The notes under the pieces are model-generated. The model saw nothing but the letters and a program-made list of their open reading frames with translations, made no database searches and was not told the origin of the DNA. A stretch of DNA of 64,000 nt from Caprella mutica (Eukaryota > Arthropoda > Malacostraca > Amphipoda > Caprellidae). This document shows positions 12,409 to 23,961 of this stretch, in pieces; positions within the stretch are counted from its first letter, which is position 1, and each line of letters starts with the position of its first letter. A program made the translations under genes and the position numbers. Location of the stretch: positions 258,024 to 322,023 of the forward strand of contig CANNZV010001056.1 of NCBI GenBank assembly GCA_947561585.1, in the 5' to 3' direction.

Positions 12409-13731
12409 CTAGTGAAATCTCTCGACACTACTGTCCTCGCTCAAATTATCTGACAAACCATCGATAGTCTCTCCAAGAATGACATTCGTTTTTAGAAGAG
12501 GTATATTCAATTTGTGAATCAGAATTTCATACAAAAATTCAATCTTATTTATAATTCTGACCAATGGCTGGAAACTGGAGAACAATCTAAACGTGAGAAG
12601 TCTTTTGGCCTCGTGCTTCAAGTTCCACAAGAGACAGAGCGTGTGCTGGTTAGCCGCCTGTTCGAGAACTTCAGAAAGATACAAAGTACCCAAAATGATA
12701 TTTAATTTCTTCATGTGTCCCTCAATAGGTTTAACCGTACTTTCATGTATATCGTTGTCCACACCAGCTGCCAAGACAATAGAATAAAAAAAATCGTAGT
12801 AAAAATGCAGGAGAAAATGCGATAACCATGGCGAAAGTCTCCCTCGTTTATTCCGATATTCCGCAAATTCAGTTATGACAGAATTGCAAATGCCATTAAA
12901 TTTTTTAAAGTGTTCATCTTCCCAGAAAGGTACTTTTCTACAATACTTTCTATGCTCTATGATTGCTTCCAGAGCAGAAAGTCCATTGGAAAACCTTATG
13001 CCGTTTATTACGTTCCATTCACCGAAAGTTAAGAGATTAACTTTCAAATCCTCGCATTCTTCAGTTGATGAATTTTCGACAGAGTAGTAACGGTGCTCGT
13101 AGTTTGAAGTTCTCTTAACTGCATACAGTTGGTTCATCTTAATTTCTGCAAATTGCACGTTACTGTTTGTAAATCCATTAGAGATTAGAGTTAGAGATTC
13201 CAATCCATATATTTCGCTCATGATGACATCCCTTTTAAAATATAGGTAGCGCATCATATTTCGGAGCTCTAGATTCACCACTAGCTCCCTTGGTATAACT
13301 TCGGACCCATTGGAATAAAAACAACTTATCATGAAGCGCAGTTCCTTCTCTGATAACAAAATAATTTTATTGGCAATATATGTTATCCTCAGCATTATCT
13401 TCACTGCAGAAGATCTGTCCCCACTCAAGTCTGTCAAGACATCTTTCAAGCGGAGGTTTTTAGCCACAAAACTCACATGATTCATTATTATCGAACTGGT
13501 GGCACTGCAGCTGATGCCGCCATTGTCAATGGATATAAACCTCTCTGCCAAACCCAATATGTAGTCCCAAAAGTAGTGGAAATCATCTCTAGTAATGGGC
13601 TGTGATGATTGTGTCTTCTGCAAGAAATAGGCTTTAAATTTTCCTAGTTCACTCGCTAGGTCATCGCAGGTAAGAACAGAGGGATGGAGGATGTTCGGTA
13701 CATTGATTTCAGATGTAGATACCACACTCAT
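12409..13731 (-). CDS. Intronless 440-codon ORF of unknown family
   Basis: The longest non-transposon ORF in the window: 440 codons without a break from the ATG at 13731 (context TTGCAATGA) to the stop at 12409. I do not recognise a family. The composition is that of an ordinary globular protein: no signal peptide, no clear transmembrane segment, no zinc-finger pattern and no DDE, RT or capsid motif. It is rich in Leu/Ile/Phe with predicted helical runs, for example KIMLRITYIANKIILL, WLSHFLLHFYYDFF and CLLWNLKHEAKRLLTFRLF. The C-terminus is acidic and Ser-rich (DGLSDNLSEDSSVERF). The lack of introns contrasts with the cuticle genes and would suit a retrocopy, a captured gene or simply a single-exon host gene. 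Flanking DNA is two copies of the ~330-bp dispersed repeat. Conservation of an ORF this long in AT-rich DNA argues that it is, or recently was, under selection. Confidence 0.65.
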   Translation of the reverse strand: MSVVSTSEINVPNILHPSVLTCDDLASELGKFKAYFLQKTQSSQPITRDDFHYFWDYILGLAERFISIDNGGISCSATSSIIMNHVSFVAKNLRLKDVLTDLSGDRSSAVKIMLRITYIANKIILLSEKELRFMISCFYSNGSEVIPRELVVNLELRNMMRYLYFKRDVIMSEIYGLESLTLISNGFTNSNVQFAEIKMNQLYAVKRTSNYEHRYYSVENSSTEECEDLKVNLLTFGEWNVINGIRFSNGLSALEAIIEHRKYCRKVPFWEDEHFKKFNGICNSVITEFAEYRNKRGRLSPWLSHFLLHFYYDFFYSIVLAAGVDNDIHESTVKPIEGHMKKLNIILGTLYLSEVLEQAANQHTLCLLWNLKHEAKRLLTFRLFSSFQPLVRIINKIEFLYEILIHKLNIPLLKTNVILGETIDGLSDNLSEDSSVERFH

Positions 13732-13963
13732 TGCAATTGTTGAAGATACTTGAAATTTTTAAAATTAAATTAGAGTTAAAATTAACTAAACTGAAATAAA
13801 GATTATGGTAAACGAATCATCCTTGTACATTATATTCAACAATAAAGTAAGAATAGGTTTTCATTGATATTTATTTCCATAATGTTTCTATAAAAATCAG
13901 ACCATGATTTATTGCATTCCATTTATCAAGAACTGTTTTACGTCTAACCAATCAGAGTCAGTT

Positions 13964-14320
13964 TCCTGACGTCTGAATAAAGCTAAATACAAGGACATCG
14001 AATAAGGTAAAAACGTGAATCTACCCATGAACAAAGTCACTTATCACCAGTATGTGACAAACTCATGGATGCCTAAAAGTTACTCTGTGACAGCATCCAG
14101 GATGGAAGAGGAAAATGAAGAGGTGATAGTAAATGAAGCCTACGAGTCTACCTAATACAAAAATCGAAGGGGAAAATGAAGTGATAGTATATTAAGCTAT
14201 CGAATACAAAAATCTAGGAGGAAAATAACAAACGAAGCCCACGAGTCTACCAAACACAAAATCTAAGACTTCTTAGTTGAAGAGCATTATCCTAGCGCTG
14301 TCCTCTAAAACTGCGTAAGT
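13964..14320 (-). repeat. ~330-bp dispersed repeat, copy 5
   Basis: Reverse-strand copy with ATGAACAAAGTCACTTATCACC, GAAGAGGAAAATGAAG, CCTACGAGTCTACC and AAGAGCATTATCCTAG. It contains a short internal duplication (two ACGAGTCTACC passages at about 14145 and 14242). Confidence 0.65.
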
Positions 14321-14915
14321 AGCGTAAAAAATGAAATTTTAACAAATGCAGCAGGATGACAGGATCAGCAAGCAGAGCTGTGACTGACTTGCATCAACTA
14401 TATATTATATATAATAAATACACTTCAAAATACAAATTCATTATAAGAAAACTATTTCCTTTCCTAAATAATTAAATCCTTTACTAGCTAGTAGCTATGT
14501 AAAGACATTTTTTTCTGGCTAAGTTCAAAAGTTAATAAATGGGAAGTGTACAAATTTGATAGCTGTACGAATTAACATAAAATCAAATTCAGGGATTTTG
14601 CGAAGTTGATGAAACTACTTATTTCAATTTGGTAAGAGATATTGTGGGTATTCAAATTACTTAATTTAAACTATTAATTCCTTAGTTGGATCTAATTAGA
14701 TCCATTGAACATTCTGATACAGTATTTATGTTCAGAATTTATCAAAAGTTTTGGATCGACTAACTACCTAACCTACACCAATCTGCAAAAACAAGAAACG
14801 GCATTCAGCGTGTAGTGTAAGAGCATGTTGAATAGGCACTTTCAATAATTGACACCAATCATAAAATCCAAAATTAATAAAATTCCATCAAACGAATCAC
14901 TCTGACGAATCACTA
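14321..14915. other. AT-rich non-coding stretch
   Basis: No gene or defined repeat recognised. Confidence 0.4.
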
Positions 14916-15511
14916 GGGTCACGCAGGTAAATTGCGGCCCTTTAATTTTTAATTGCGGCCCTCTCAAGAGAGTCTAAAACATTCTGAACCGAAATCACAT
15001 AAAAATGGCATAGCTATCATAAGCGCAGTGCATGCTATAATTTAATAATTTAAGTTTTTAACGTGTGTTTTGAGGCTTTGATGTTTCTGTTGTTAAAGGC
15101 TGCAGTTAGTTAGTGTACCGCAATTTACCTGCTTGGCCCTACCGTATAAAAACTTAGTACAAACAAAAATCCTCATATATATTCAAACATTGTTGAATTT
15201 GCCCCCTATGCTGTCGTGTCAAATAGAAAGATTTATTTAAGTTTCTTTTCCGTTTTTGGCCGAAACAAAAACCAATTGCAAGTGGGGTGAAATAGGTAAA
15301 ATGCGGCCCTGTAGCTAACTGGGGCCTTTAACCGTAAAACACTAACAAAAGTAGTAGTTACAAAGTTAATCTTAATCTAGAAATATATAGCAAAGCATGG
15401 AATTTCTTTTGATATGCATCATTTCAATATAAATTAGGTTCAGCAGGCTTTACAGACTTTCTTGATAGGGTCACCTGGAAATAGAAGGGCCGCAATTTAC
15501 ATGCGTGACCC
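14916..15511. mobile_element. MITE of the GGGTCACGCAGG family, composite
   Basis: A left end starting GGGTCACGCAGGTAAATTGC at 14916 matches a diverged right end at 15139 (224 bp, as in the 4953 copy) and a better right end, GCAATTTACATGCGTGACCC, at 15492-15511. Both outer ends are preceded or followed by CTAG. The outer pair may be one longer element, or a second copy may have inserted beside the first. Confidence 0.65.
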
Positions 15512-16734
15512 TAGAAGAGTTTCTAAAACTCAAGTCACCAGAAGATATGCATTATTTTCAGGCTTAGCAAATAGAGTGATTATTCTTCATAAACTGGCAA
15601 ATCGAACTAGTTTTCATGATAAATTAATCATTGGAGGATAGATTTTAACAGACGGTCTTTTATAGTGTTTGTAGATTTTCCCCAACAGTTTGTAAAATAA
15701 ATTAATTAATCGTTTTGAGTTACTCAATCACGTGAGCACCCAAACAGACTTATAGTGTGGGCGTGGCTTGTGAGACAGTAACTGGCGCAATTTACTCTCA
15801 CTTTCCTTCATCACCTGTTCTGGGAAGTTGTTTTCAATTTTGTTGCTCATTGAGAATCTTATTATGAAGATTCTATACTTTTTTATGTGTACAGGTAAAG
15901 TTCTTACAGCGGACGATCTTTGTCCTACAAAGGACAAAAATTGTCCCTTCTATCGGACTGCAACTCGCTACTACGAACTCTTTACATTATATGGTTTAAC
16001 AAATATTTTATTCGTCTACCAACTATCTAGTCAAACTTTAACTATATTCAGAGGTATTAGAATTTGCAATCAACACTTAATATATTGTTTTTATTTTAAT
16101 TTTCAGTATTTATATTTTGTTACCCTTTTCCGCAACATTTTCTTTGAACAGAAAATTTCAATAGAAAATCTTTTTTTTATGTATACTTTATTTATTCATA
16201 GCAAACAAAAAAAAATTAGAATCAGGAAATGAAATAGTTTTTTTTATTTGTTTTTCAGTTTGGTAAATGATTATTAATTATGCTATGTGTATTAGTTTGA
16301 ATATCTATGTAAGTTAGGTTAAAAAAAAACACGCACGCACGCTTTTCTATCATATTTTATAGTACTTTAAGCGACAGTTATACCTACCTTATTATTTTGT
16401 ACAGTTATATAAGTGAGTTATATAAATATTATAAGATTGTCATTAAAGTTTTATTTTAATAATAATCTGTGATTGTTTACCCTCATTGAGTTTTCTTTGA
16501 AATACTGTTAAAGAAAACTTACTAAGACTACCCCAACAAAACTCAAAATGTAACACTCATCAGCATAGCTGACATTTTTCCGGTACATGTGGGACGTGCG
16601 TTAGACGAACTTTACCTGTATTACACACGATGATATTATTCTGAAGGTTGTTTTTCTACAATTAGCTATAAGATATAAAAAATATGAAACTATTTGCAAC
16701 ATATTATATCAAATAAAAAAAAATCTTATGAGTA
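15512..16734. other. AT-rich non-coding stretch
   Basis: A 134-codon ORF at 15828-16232 has low-complexity AT-rich composition and is not convincing. A short ACGC microsatellite is at 16330-16342. Confidence 0.4.
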
Positions 16735-16898
16735 GGGTTGTAACAATATGCTTTTAAAATCATAGATCCCGAATATAGACGGAGAGAATTATAAATATTA
16801 AATGGTTCTACATTATCGGTATGTAGTATTGGATATCATTACATTTCATCTAGGATTTTCCCAAGATCTATGATTTTAAAAGCATATAGTCACAACCT
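16735..16898. mobile_element. ~165-bp MITE with TA target site
   Basis: The left arm GGTTGTAACAATATGCTTTT and the right arm are inverted copies over about 35 bp (ATCTATGATTTTAAAAGC on the right). Both ends are flanked by TA, typical of Tc1/mariner-derived MITEs. Related ends occur at 23190 and 43287. Confidence 0.75.
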
Positions 16899-17149
16899 TA
16901 CGTTATAAATCAGTAAAATAACTGCCAAAGCTCCGTGAACTAAATATTGAATATTTTGATTAATGAATATTCATTTATTGAATAGTGAATACTTATAGTA
17001 TTAATAAATCCTCCGTAATACATTTAGTACATTGAAATAAATCCATAGAAAGTAGAGCTTATTAATTAATTATAGAATAATAATATTTTTTTTTGTTTTT
17101 GTTCAAAAAGACAATATTCTTCCATTAAAAACAAGAAGGATAAAATCTT

Positions 17150-18300
17150 TACAGAAGAGGAAATTCCTTCAGGAACTACGAGTGAGGGGTTGAGTTCCCT
17201 GAAGGGGTGGACCCGACCCTCTAAAACCTCTCCTTCGCGGCTGAGAGGATGCTGAAGGCATTCCCTCTCTGGATCGCAAGAGCCATTCGCTGTTGGAACC
17301 AGTCCCCTTGGATCATTCGTTGTCTCAACAAGGCGTCTACCTATGGACTTCATGATTGAGGAGGTCGTACTACCGTACGCTCCTGTAGTCTCTATAGCAA
17401 TTGGCTCAAATATGTATGCATCTCCAAGGGCGGAGTATTTCTGACGCTTACTATTCTCCGCATCCCCGGCAGCTGATCCGGCCTCAACTGGGGAATCATT
17501 GAGGTGTGTCTCGGCAAATGTGTTGACTCACGTGCAATCCCAAATCAGACTCTTTCCATTCATGATAAGGAAACACAATAATACCATCTGGGCGTTTACC
17601 ATCACCTCTGTCAAGCCCAGGAGGCTCAAGTACTGAAGGGAGTCCTGCTCTCTGCAAAGCCCGTTTTACCACATCATTCATTGCTGCATGTCTTGGGTGA
17701 CGCCCAGAACTGTACCTACAAGACAGGCCATGCAGTCCTCTGACATCCATCCCACTACCACAGCAGCAAGAATGAGGTTCATAAACTCTGGCACCAACTC
17801 TGAGAGCAATGGCTACCCTCAGGACCTCTGGATCGAGCTGTGTACCCAATGACGGTATGGGAATCGCGTTCAACCACACTCCAGTTTCTTTAAGAGATGC
17901 AGATAACAGTCGTGCCCTTGCCACCTGATCAGCTCTAGCCAACAGACTCTCCATTAATGAATGAGCCCGTGGTGTATCCCATTCTTTTTGACTGGACTCA
18001 TGGACCGGTACCGGGAGACCAGCCTGTAAACCCTGCCTCCATGTCCCAACTGCATCCGTAAGCTCTCCGGTATCGACTACATTAATATTAGACAGAATAG
18101 TTTCAACCACATTGAAGACACAAAAGCAGGTAAGGCAATATCTCCAGCTCTCCTACAACCCAGTCCACCAAGGCCAACCGGTAAAGTTGCCTGAACCCAA
18201 GAATCACCTGACATCTTTACATTGGTCACACAGGCAACGACAGATCTAAGTGCAACGGCAGCTAAGTTCGACTACGTGCTTGTAAGCTGGAGAAGCCCGC
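17150..18300 (-). pseudogene. 3' end of a non-LTR retrotransposon with zinc-knuckle and PD-type endonuclease-like C-terminus
   Basis: Reading on the minus strand, about 18300 to 18112 encodes DSWVQATLPVGLGGLG, then after a frame change an open stretch (18110-17496) encodes GVWLNAIPIPSLGTQ, a Cys/His cluster (CCCGSG, HGLSC), RHPRHAAMND and LDRGDGKRPDGI. This order is what I know from the C-terminal half of reverse-transcriptase ORFs in some non-LTR retrotransposons. The Pro-Asp of KRPDG may belong to a restriction-like endonuclease fold (inference). After further frame changes come EPIAIETTGAYG and WFQQRMALAIQRGNAF, ending SAAKERF and a stop at 17221-17223. No reverse-transcriptase core is present, so the copy is 5' truncated and multiply frameshifted. 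A second copy of the same end lies at 63346-64000 on the plus strand. Confidence 0.75.
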
Positions 18301-18410
18301 AGAACATATTGTAGCTTCGGAATGGAGAATATTGGTTCTATTATTTCACTTCTTCAAATGTTACTATTTAAATAATTCTATAAGTTTGCTAGCTCTAAAA
18401 TAACTTTTTT

Positions 18411-20490
18411 AACTTTCAAGCTATGTAAGCTAACTGTGTCAACAAGCTATGTGAGCTAACTTTGTTAACAAGCTATGTAAGCTAACTTTGTCAACAAGCT
18501 ATGTAAGCTAACTTTGTTAACAAGCTATGTAAGCTAACTGTGTCAACAAGCAATGTAAGCTATTTTTGTTAACAAGCTATGTAAGCTAACTTTGTCAACA
18601 AGCTATGTAAGCTAACTGTGTCAACAAGCTATGGGAGCTATTTTTGTTAACAAGCTATGTAAGCTATTTTTGTTAACAAGCTATGTAAGCTATTTTTGTT
18701 AACAAGCTATGTAAGCTAACTTTGTCAACAAGCTATGTAAGCTAACTTTGTCAACAAGCTATGTAAGCTAACTTTGTCAAGAAGCTATGTAAGCTAACTT
18801 TGTTACCAAGCTATGTAAGCTAACTTTGTTAACAAGCTATGTAAGCTAACTGTGTCAACAAGCAATGTAAGCTATTTTTGTTAACAAGCTATGTAAGCTA
18901 TTTTTGTTAACAAGCTATGTAAGCTATTTTTGTTAACAAGCTATGTAAGCTAACTTTGTCAACAAGCTATGTAAGCTAACTTTGTCAACAAGCTATGTAA
19001 GCTAACTTTGTCAACAAGCTATGTAAGCTAACTTTGTCAACAAGCTATGTAAGCTAACTTTGTCAAGAAGCTATGTAAGCTAACTTTGTTACCAAGCTAT
19101 GTAAGCTAACTTTGTTAACAAGCTATGTAAGCTAACTGTGTCAACAAGCTATGTAAGCTAACTGTGTTAACAAGCTATGTAAGCTAACTGTGTCAACAAG
19201 CTATGGGAGCTAACTGTGTCAACAAGCTATGTGAGCTAACTTTGTTAACAAGCTATGTAAGCTAACTGTGTCAACAAGCTATGTAAGCTATTTTTGTTAA
19301 CAAGCTATGTAAGCTAACTTTGTCAACAAGCTATGTAAGCTAACTTTTTTAACAAGCTATGTAAGCTAACTTTGCCAACAAGCTAAGTAAGCTAACTTTG
19401 TTAACAAGCTATGTAAGCTAACTTTGTTAACAAGCTATGTAAGCTAACTGTGTCAACAAGCTATGCAAGCAAACTTTGTTAACAAGCTATGCAAGCTAAC
19501 TTTGCCAACAAGCTATGTAAGCTAACTTTGTCAACAAGCTATGCAAGCTAACTTTGCCAACAAGCTATGTAAGCTAACTTTGTCAACAAGCTATGTAAGC
19601 TAACTTTGTCAACAAGCTATGCAAGCTAACTTTGTCAACAAGCTATGTAAGCTAACTTTGTCAACAAGCTATGTAAGCTAACTTTGTTAACAAGCTATGT
19701 AAGCTAACTTTGTCAACAAGCTATGTAAGCTAACTTTGTCAACAAGCTATTTAAGCTAACTTTGTCAACAAGCTATGTAAGCTAACCTTGTCAACAAGCT
19801 ATGTAAGCTAACTTTGTCAACAAGCTATGTAAGCTAACTTTGTTAACAAGCTATGTAAGCTACCTTTGTCAACAAGCTATTTAAGCTAACTTTGTCAACA
19901 AGCTATGTAAGCTAACTTTGTCAACAAGCTATGTAAGCTAACTTTGTCAACAAGCTATTTAAGCTTACTTTGTCAACAAGCTATGTAAGCTAACTTTGTC
20001 AACAAGCTATTTAAGCTTACTTTGTCAACAAGCTATGTAAGCTAACTTTGTCAACAAGCTATGTAAGCTAACTTTGTTAACAAGCTATGTAAGCTAACTT
20101 TGTCAACAAGCTATTTAAGCTAACTTTGTCAACAAGCTATTTAAGCTAACTTTGTCAACAAGCTATGTAAGCTAACTTTGTCAACAAGCTATGTAAGCTA
20201 ACTTTGTCAACAAGCTATTTAAGCTTACTTTGTCAACAAGCTATGTAAGCTAACTTTGTCAACAAGCTATGTAAGCTAACTTTGTCAACAAGCTATTTAA
20301 GCTTACTTTGTCAACAAGCAATGTAAGCTAACTTTGTCAACAAGCTATTTAAGCTAACTTTGTCAACAAGCTATTTAAGCTTACTTTGTCAACAAGCTAT
20401 GTAAGCTATATTTGTCAACAAGCTATTTAAGCTAACTTTGTTAACAAGCTATGTAAGCTAACTTTGTCAACAAGCTATTCAAGCTAACTA
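18411..20490. repeat. 26-bp satellite, about 80 copies
   Basis: Tandem unit CAAGCTATGTAAGCTAACTT plus TGTTAA or TGTCAA, 26 bp. Variants are ordered, not random. Marker changes TCAAGAAGC (18777 and 19063) and TTACCAAGC recur 286 bp apart, which is exactly 11 units, and AGCAATG recurs 312 bp apart (12 units). The first third is thus a duplicated multi-unit block. From about 19740 a TATTTAAGC variant dominates. Each unit has AGCT at both sides of a short spacer and GTTA/TAAC ends, so single units are imperfect palindromes. Confidence 0.95.
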
Positions 20491-21090
20491 ACAGGTGTTC
20501 AGTTAATGGGATAATTTCTCCATAGTTCATTGCTCCAAATTAATAAATAATTATAATTATACAATTTAGTTAATTATCAACATCAACAATTAATTCTAAA
20601 TAAATCGAATAAATAAATGTAAACTTTGTAAGTAGGGTAAAATAAGCAGTTATTTACCAGATTCTTCCTTACATGTTTTCGGATGGAAATGTTTAAATAA
20701 TTCTATCATAAATCAATAAAATCATGATGGTGTATCAAATACATTCATTTAGTAGATAGCAGTCCATTTTACAAAGGAATTTTTATAGTTAAGCCGTCAA
20801 CGTTCACGATAATACTCAATGAAATAACTCAAAGACATTAAAAATTTCAACTTGAATATTATTCTATCATAGTTATCCATCTTATAATTTTCTATGCATT
20901 TATCAAAGAAAACGAATTTTCATGACAGACTGTAATAAATATACTCTCCATATATAGCACCCTCATAAAAATCATCCCAAGGTAAATGCAATAAAGTAGA
21001 CATTATGGCGGTGACCGGTATATTCCATCCCGGTATATTCCACCCCGGTATATTCCAATTTAGGTATATGTAGCATTTATTTTATTTTTA
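20491..21090. other. AT-rich stretch with a short 15-bp array
   Basis: No gene. 21014-21060 has three copies of a CCCGGTATATTCCA-type unit, the same motif that forms the large array at 29378-30087. Confidence 0.55.
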
Positions 21091-21549
21091 TAGGGGAGAA
21101 CCGGGTGAGTTCGTACAGCGGGTGAATCCGTACTGGGCAATAACTCAACACCTGTTATGTTCTAACCCGTTGAAATTTGAGTGGTCCTATACATTATAAT
21201 AGCAATTAGTTTGAAACTAGTTGCAGCCGCGTGAGTTTGTGGTATGTTCCTTCGGTGAGAGGTCATATATTTTTAGAACTAAGAAGTAATTTTCTCACTA
21301 CTTGAGCTAAGCCATAGCAATTACAATTTACAATCTAGAAACTTATTATGGAATAGTGGTATTCACTCGGATATTCTGTACGTATGTAAATATTAACATT
21401 TAGTAAAACTCTTTAATATCTGATGTATTCCATTTTGAAAATAAAATAGTGGTGTGGGGTGTCATCGTACAAATATGTACGGGCACATCCTCCTCAGTAC
21501 CGTTTCACCCCATTATGTACGAATTCACCTCCATATTTATTTTTCATAT

Positions 21550-22420
21550 ATGCCTCGAGTATATACACGTAAAAGAATGAAACAGTATTCTTCCTGTGAT
21601 GTGGAACAGGCATATAACGTCTGAGAAAATGGAACAGCAGTACGTAAAGCTGCTAAATTGTATAAAGTTCCTCCCATGACGCTGTAAGATGCCACAAAGA
21701 GATCCAGAAATGGTTCAGAATTTGATAAGCATAAATTAGAAAAGAAAGCTTTTACCTTTTACCAGCGAAATAGTAAGGACGGTGCTGTTCCAGAATATGC
21801 TGAGAATAGTTCAAATCATTATCAGCGCAACCAAATAGAAAATGCACCATCCACCGAGCCTACTCCTGCTTAATCATCCACCGATCCTTTTCCTGCTTCA
21901 CCATCCACCGAGCCTGCTCCTGCTTCACCATCCACCGATCCTTCTCCTACTTCACCATCCACCGATCCTTCTCCTACTTCACCATCCACCGATCCCTCTC
22001 CTACTTCACCATCAATCGAGCCTGCTCCTGCTTCATCATCCACCGAGTCTGCTCCTACTTCACCCTCCACCGAGCCTTCTCTTACTGCTACCGGGACCGA
22101 GGCTTCTCCGATTTCACCATCCACCGAATGTTTCATTTCTAGGAACATCTTTTGAAAACAATCGGCCATTCGCAAAGGCTTCTCCTATAAAGAGCAACAG
22201 CAGAGGCAGATCACCAAGAAGGTCAATGATAACAACTGATACCCTAGAAAAAGAGTTAATGAAAGAGAAACAAATTTCAACAAAGAAATACTCAAATTCA
22301 CCAGTGACAAAGCGTAGGCTTACGATCAATATTGACACTCTATAATCTAGTTCGGAAGACATCGGTGATGAAGCTTTTTGTGATTTTTTGTTATCTCAAA
22401 AGGGCTTTAGTCAATTGTAA
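21550..22420 (+). pseudogene. Pogo/Tigger-like transposase remnant: Psq-type HTH, 9-aa repeats, C-terminal tail
   Basis: Starts MPRVYTRKRMKQYS at the ATG 21550, followed by GTAVRKAAKLYKVPPMTL, the Psq/CENP-B type helix-turn-helix that recognises transposon ends. In-frame stops occur at 21622, 21685 and 21871, so it is dead. The DDE catalytic core is missing. In the same frame 21850-22130 codes for 27-bp (9-aa) repeats of the type SPSTDPSPT. One frame over, RPFAKASPIKSNSRGRSPRR and DTLEKELMKEKQ match the basic and helical tail that usually ends pogo-type transposases, then a stop at 22343 and a short acidic end at 22420. The His-Pro-Leu-rich ORF reported across the repeats is the wrong frame. 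Confidence 0.72.
21846..22130 (+). repeat. 27-bp coding-type minisatellite
   Basis: About ten copies of a 27-bp unit containing CCATCCACCGATCCTTCTCC. The unit is a multiple of three and is translated as a Pro/Ser/Thr-rich 9-residue repeat in the frame of the transposase remnant. Confidence 0.85.
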
Positions 22421-22497
22421 GGATACAGAATTCAAAGCTTCAATAATATTTTCAATACAAAATTCTTACTGAATTTCCTTTTTTCCCTCTTTTTTAG

Positions 22498-23961
22498 GGA
22501 TCAGTGTAAATTCATCGCGGGTAAATTCATCGCAGTAAATTCATCGCGGTAAATTCATCGTGTGGTAAATTCATCGCGTGGTAAATTCATCGCGTGGTAA
22601 ATTCATCGCATGGAAAATTCATCGCATGGTAATTTCATCGCAGGTAAATTCATCGCATATAGTAAATCATCGGTGGCATATAACAGGAAAGTAGATAATA
22701 CAAATAATAGAGAGGTAAATAATAGATGATTTTGTAATAATAATTTATAAAACTCTTCTATATTGAACACTGACTGCAGTGAACAGGTTTCAACAAATTC
22801 ACATTAACTTTCAAGTCGACATGTATGTTCTAATAATTTCAGCATGTCTTGGTGGGCCACGGCTATCTTTAAATACCAACATTTTTATTTTCTATTGTCT
22901 CTTCATCTAAAATAGCTACATTCTTATTTTCTATTGGCTACATCCTAACTCATTCACTACGAAGGAGTTCACCATAGTGGGACCGTAAGAAGGAAATTTG
23001 TGGCTTACATGAATTATCTCATAACAAAAAAATATAGTAGTTTAAAAGAATAATGGTGTTTATTCATAAAATGAATATGTTCTATCAAAAAAAAAATATT
23101 TTTCATAACAATAATATATCTTTCATATTAGGAATATTCTTTATTTAATTATGCTGAAGACTATATTTTTATTCAAAATGCATATTGTCACATCACTAGT
23201 TATTACAGTAGCAATGGTTATTAATTAAGTTAATACAGTACATTTGAAAAATGGGCAAATAATATATTGGTCTTTGGGCCCAATTGTCTTGGGGCACAAT
23301 CGTTAGCGGCCCAATTGTCGTGGAGCCCAATTGTCGGTCCACGAAATAATATATGGATATGTACGTTGCTAAAGCAAACCGTTAATAATAAGAATGATAT
23401 TCTATTCAATGAGGTGTAGCATTTACAGTTATGTTGTTGTTCAAACTATGAGTAGCTACACAAATACGTAATTTGAGAATTAACATAAATTTAAATTAAA
23501 GAAAAATATGCATAACAATAAAATAATAAATTAATGCAATTACCCACATATTAAATATTTTATAGTAATTGTATGATACTCATGTGAAAATTATATGACA
23601 TTATATAACTAAAAATTCAATGATTTTAAAATAAACTAACAAGTTACAATAATCCAGCGAAAAATAAAATAAGGTCGGCGTAATTATTTGCTAAGAGTTT
23701 ATTTAAGTTTATCAATTTAATTTTATAATGTACCATGCGATGAATTTACCATGCGATGAATTTACCACGCGATGAATTTACCACGCGATGAATTTACCAT
23801 GCAATGAATTTACCACGCGATGAATTTACCACGCAATGAATTTACCATGCGATGAATTTACCACGCGATGAATTTACCACTCGATGAATTTACCATGCGA
23901 TGAATTTACGGCGATGAATTTACCGGCGATGAATTTACTGCGATGAATTTACCGGATACCC
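22498..23961. mobile_element. Foldback-like element X with inverted minisatellite ends, 8-bp TSD
   Basis: Flanked by the exact 8-bp direct repeat TTTTTTAG (22490-22497 and 23962-23969). The left end is GGATCAGTG followed by an array of GTAAATTCATCGCGTG-like units (to about 22665). The right end is the same array inverted (about 23732-23950) closing with CCGGATACCC. There is no ORF of useful length inside. The interior carries AT-rich DNA, a GGCCCAATTGTC array (23276-23342) and part of a TA-type MITE. A second copy in the opposite orientation, with identical terminal bases and its own 8-bp duplication, is at 42339-44433. Eight-bp duplications are typical of the hAT and P/Galileo superfamilies; Galileo and Drosophila FB elements also have repeat-rich long TIRs. 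No transposase is present, so the superfamily is inferred only. Confidence 0.85.

Noticed and set aside
15828..16232. 134-codon plus-strand ORF as a gene
   Set aside because: Phe/Ile/Tyr/Leu-rich translation of AT-rich DNA with no promoter, splice or domain signal.
21842..22345. 167-codon ORF rich in His, Pro and Leu
   Set aside because: It is one frame off the Ser/Thr/Pro repeat frame that continues the transposase remnant; only its last part (after the repeats) corresponds to the real C-terminal tail.
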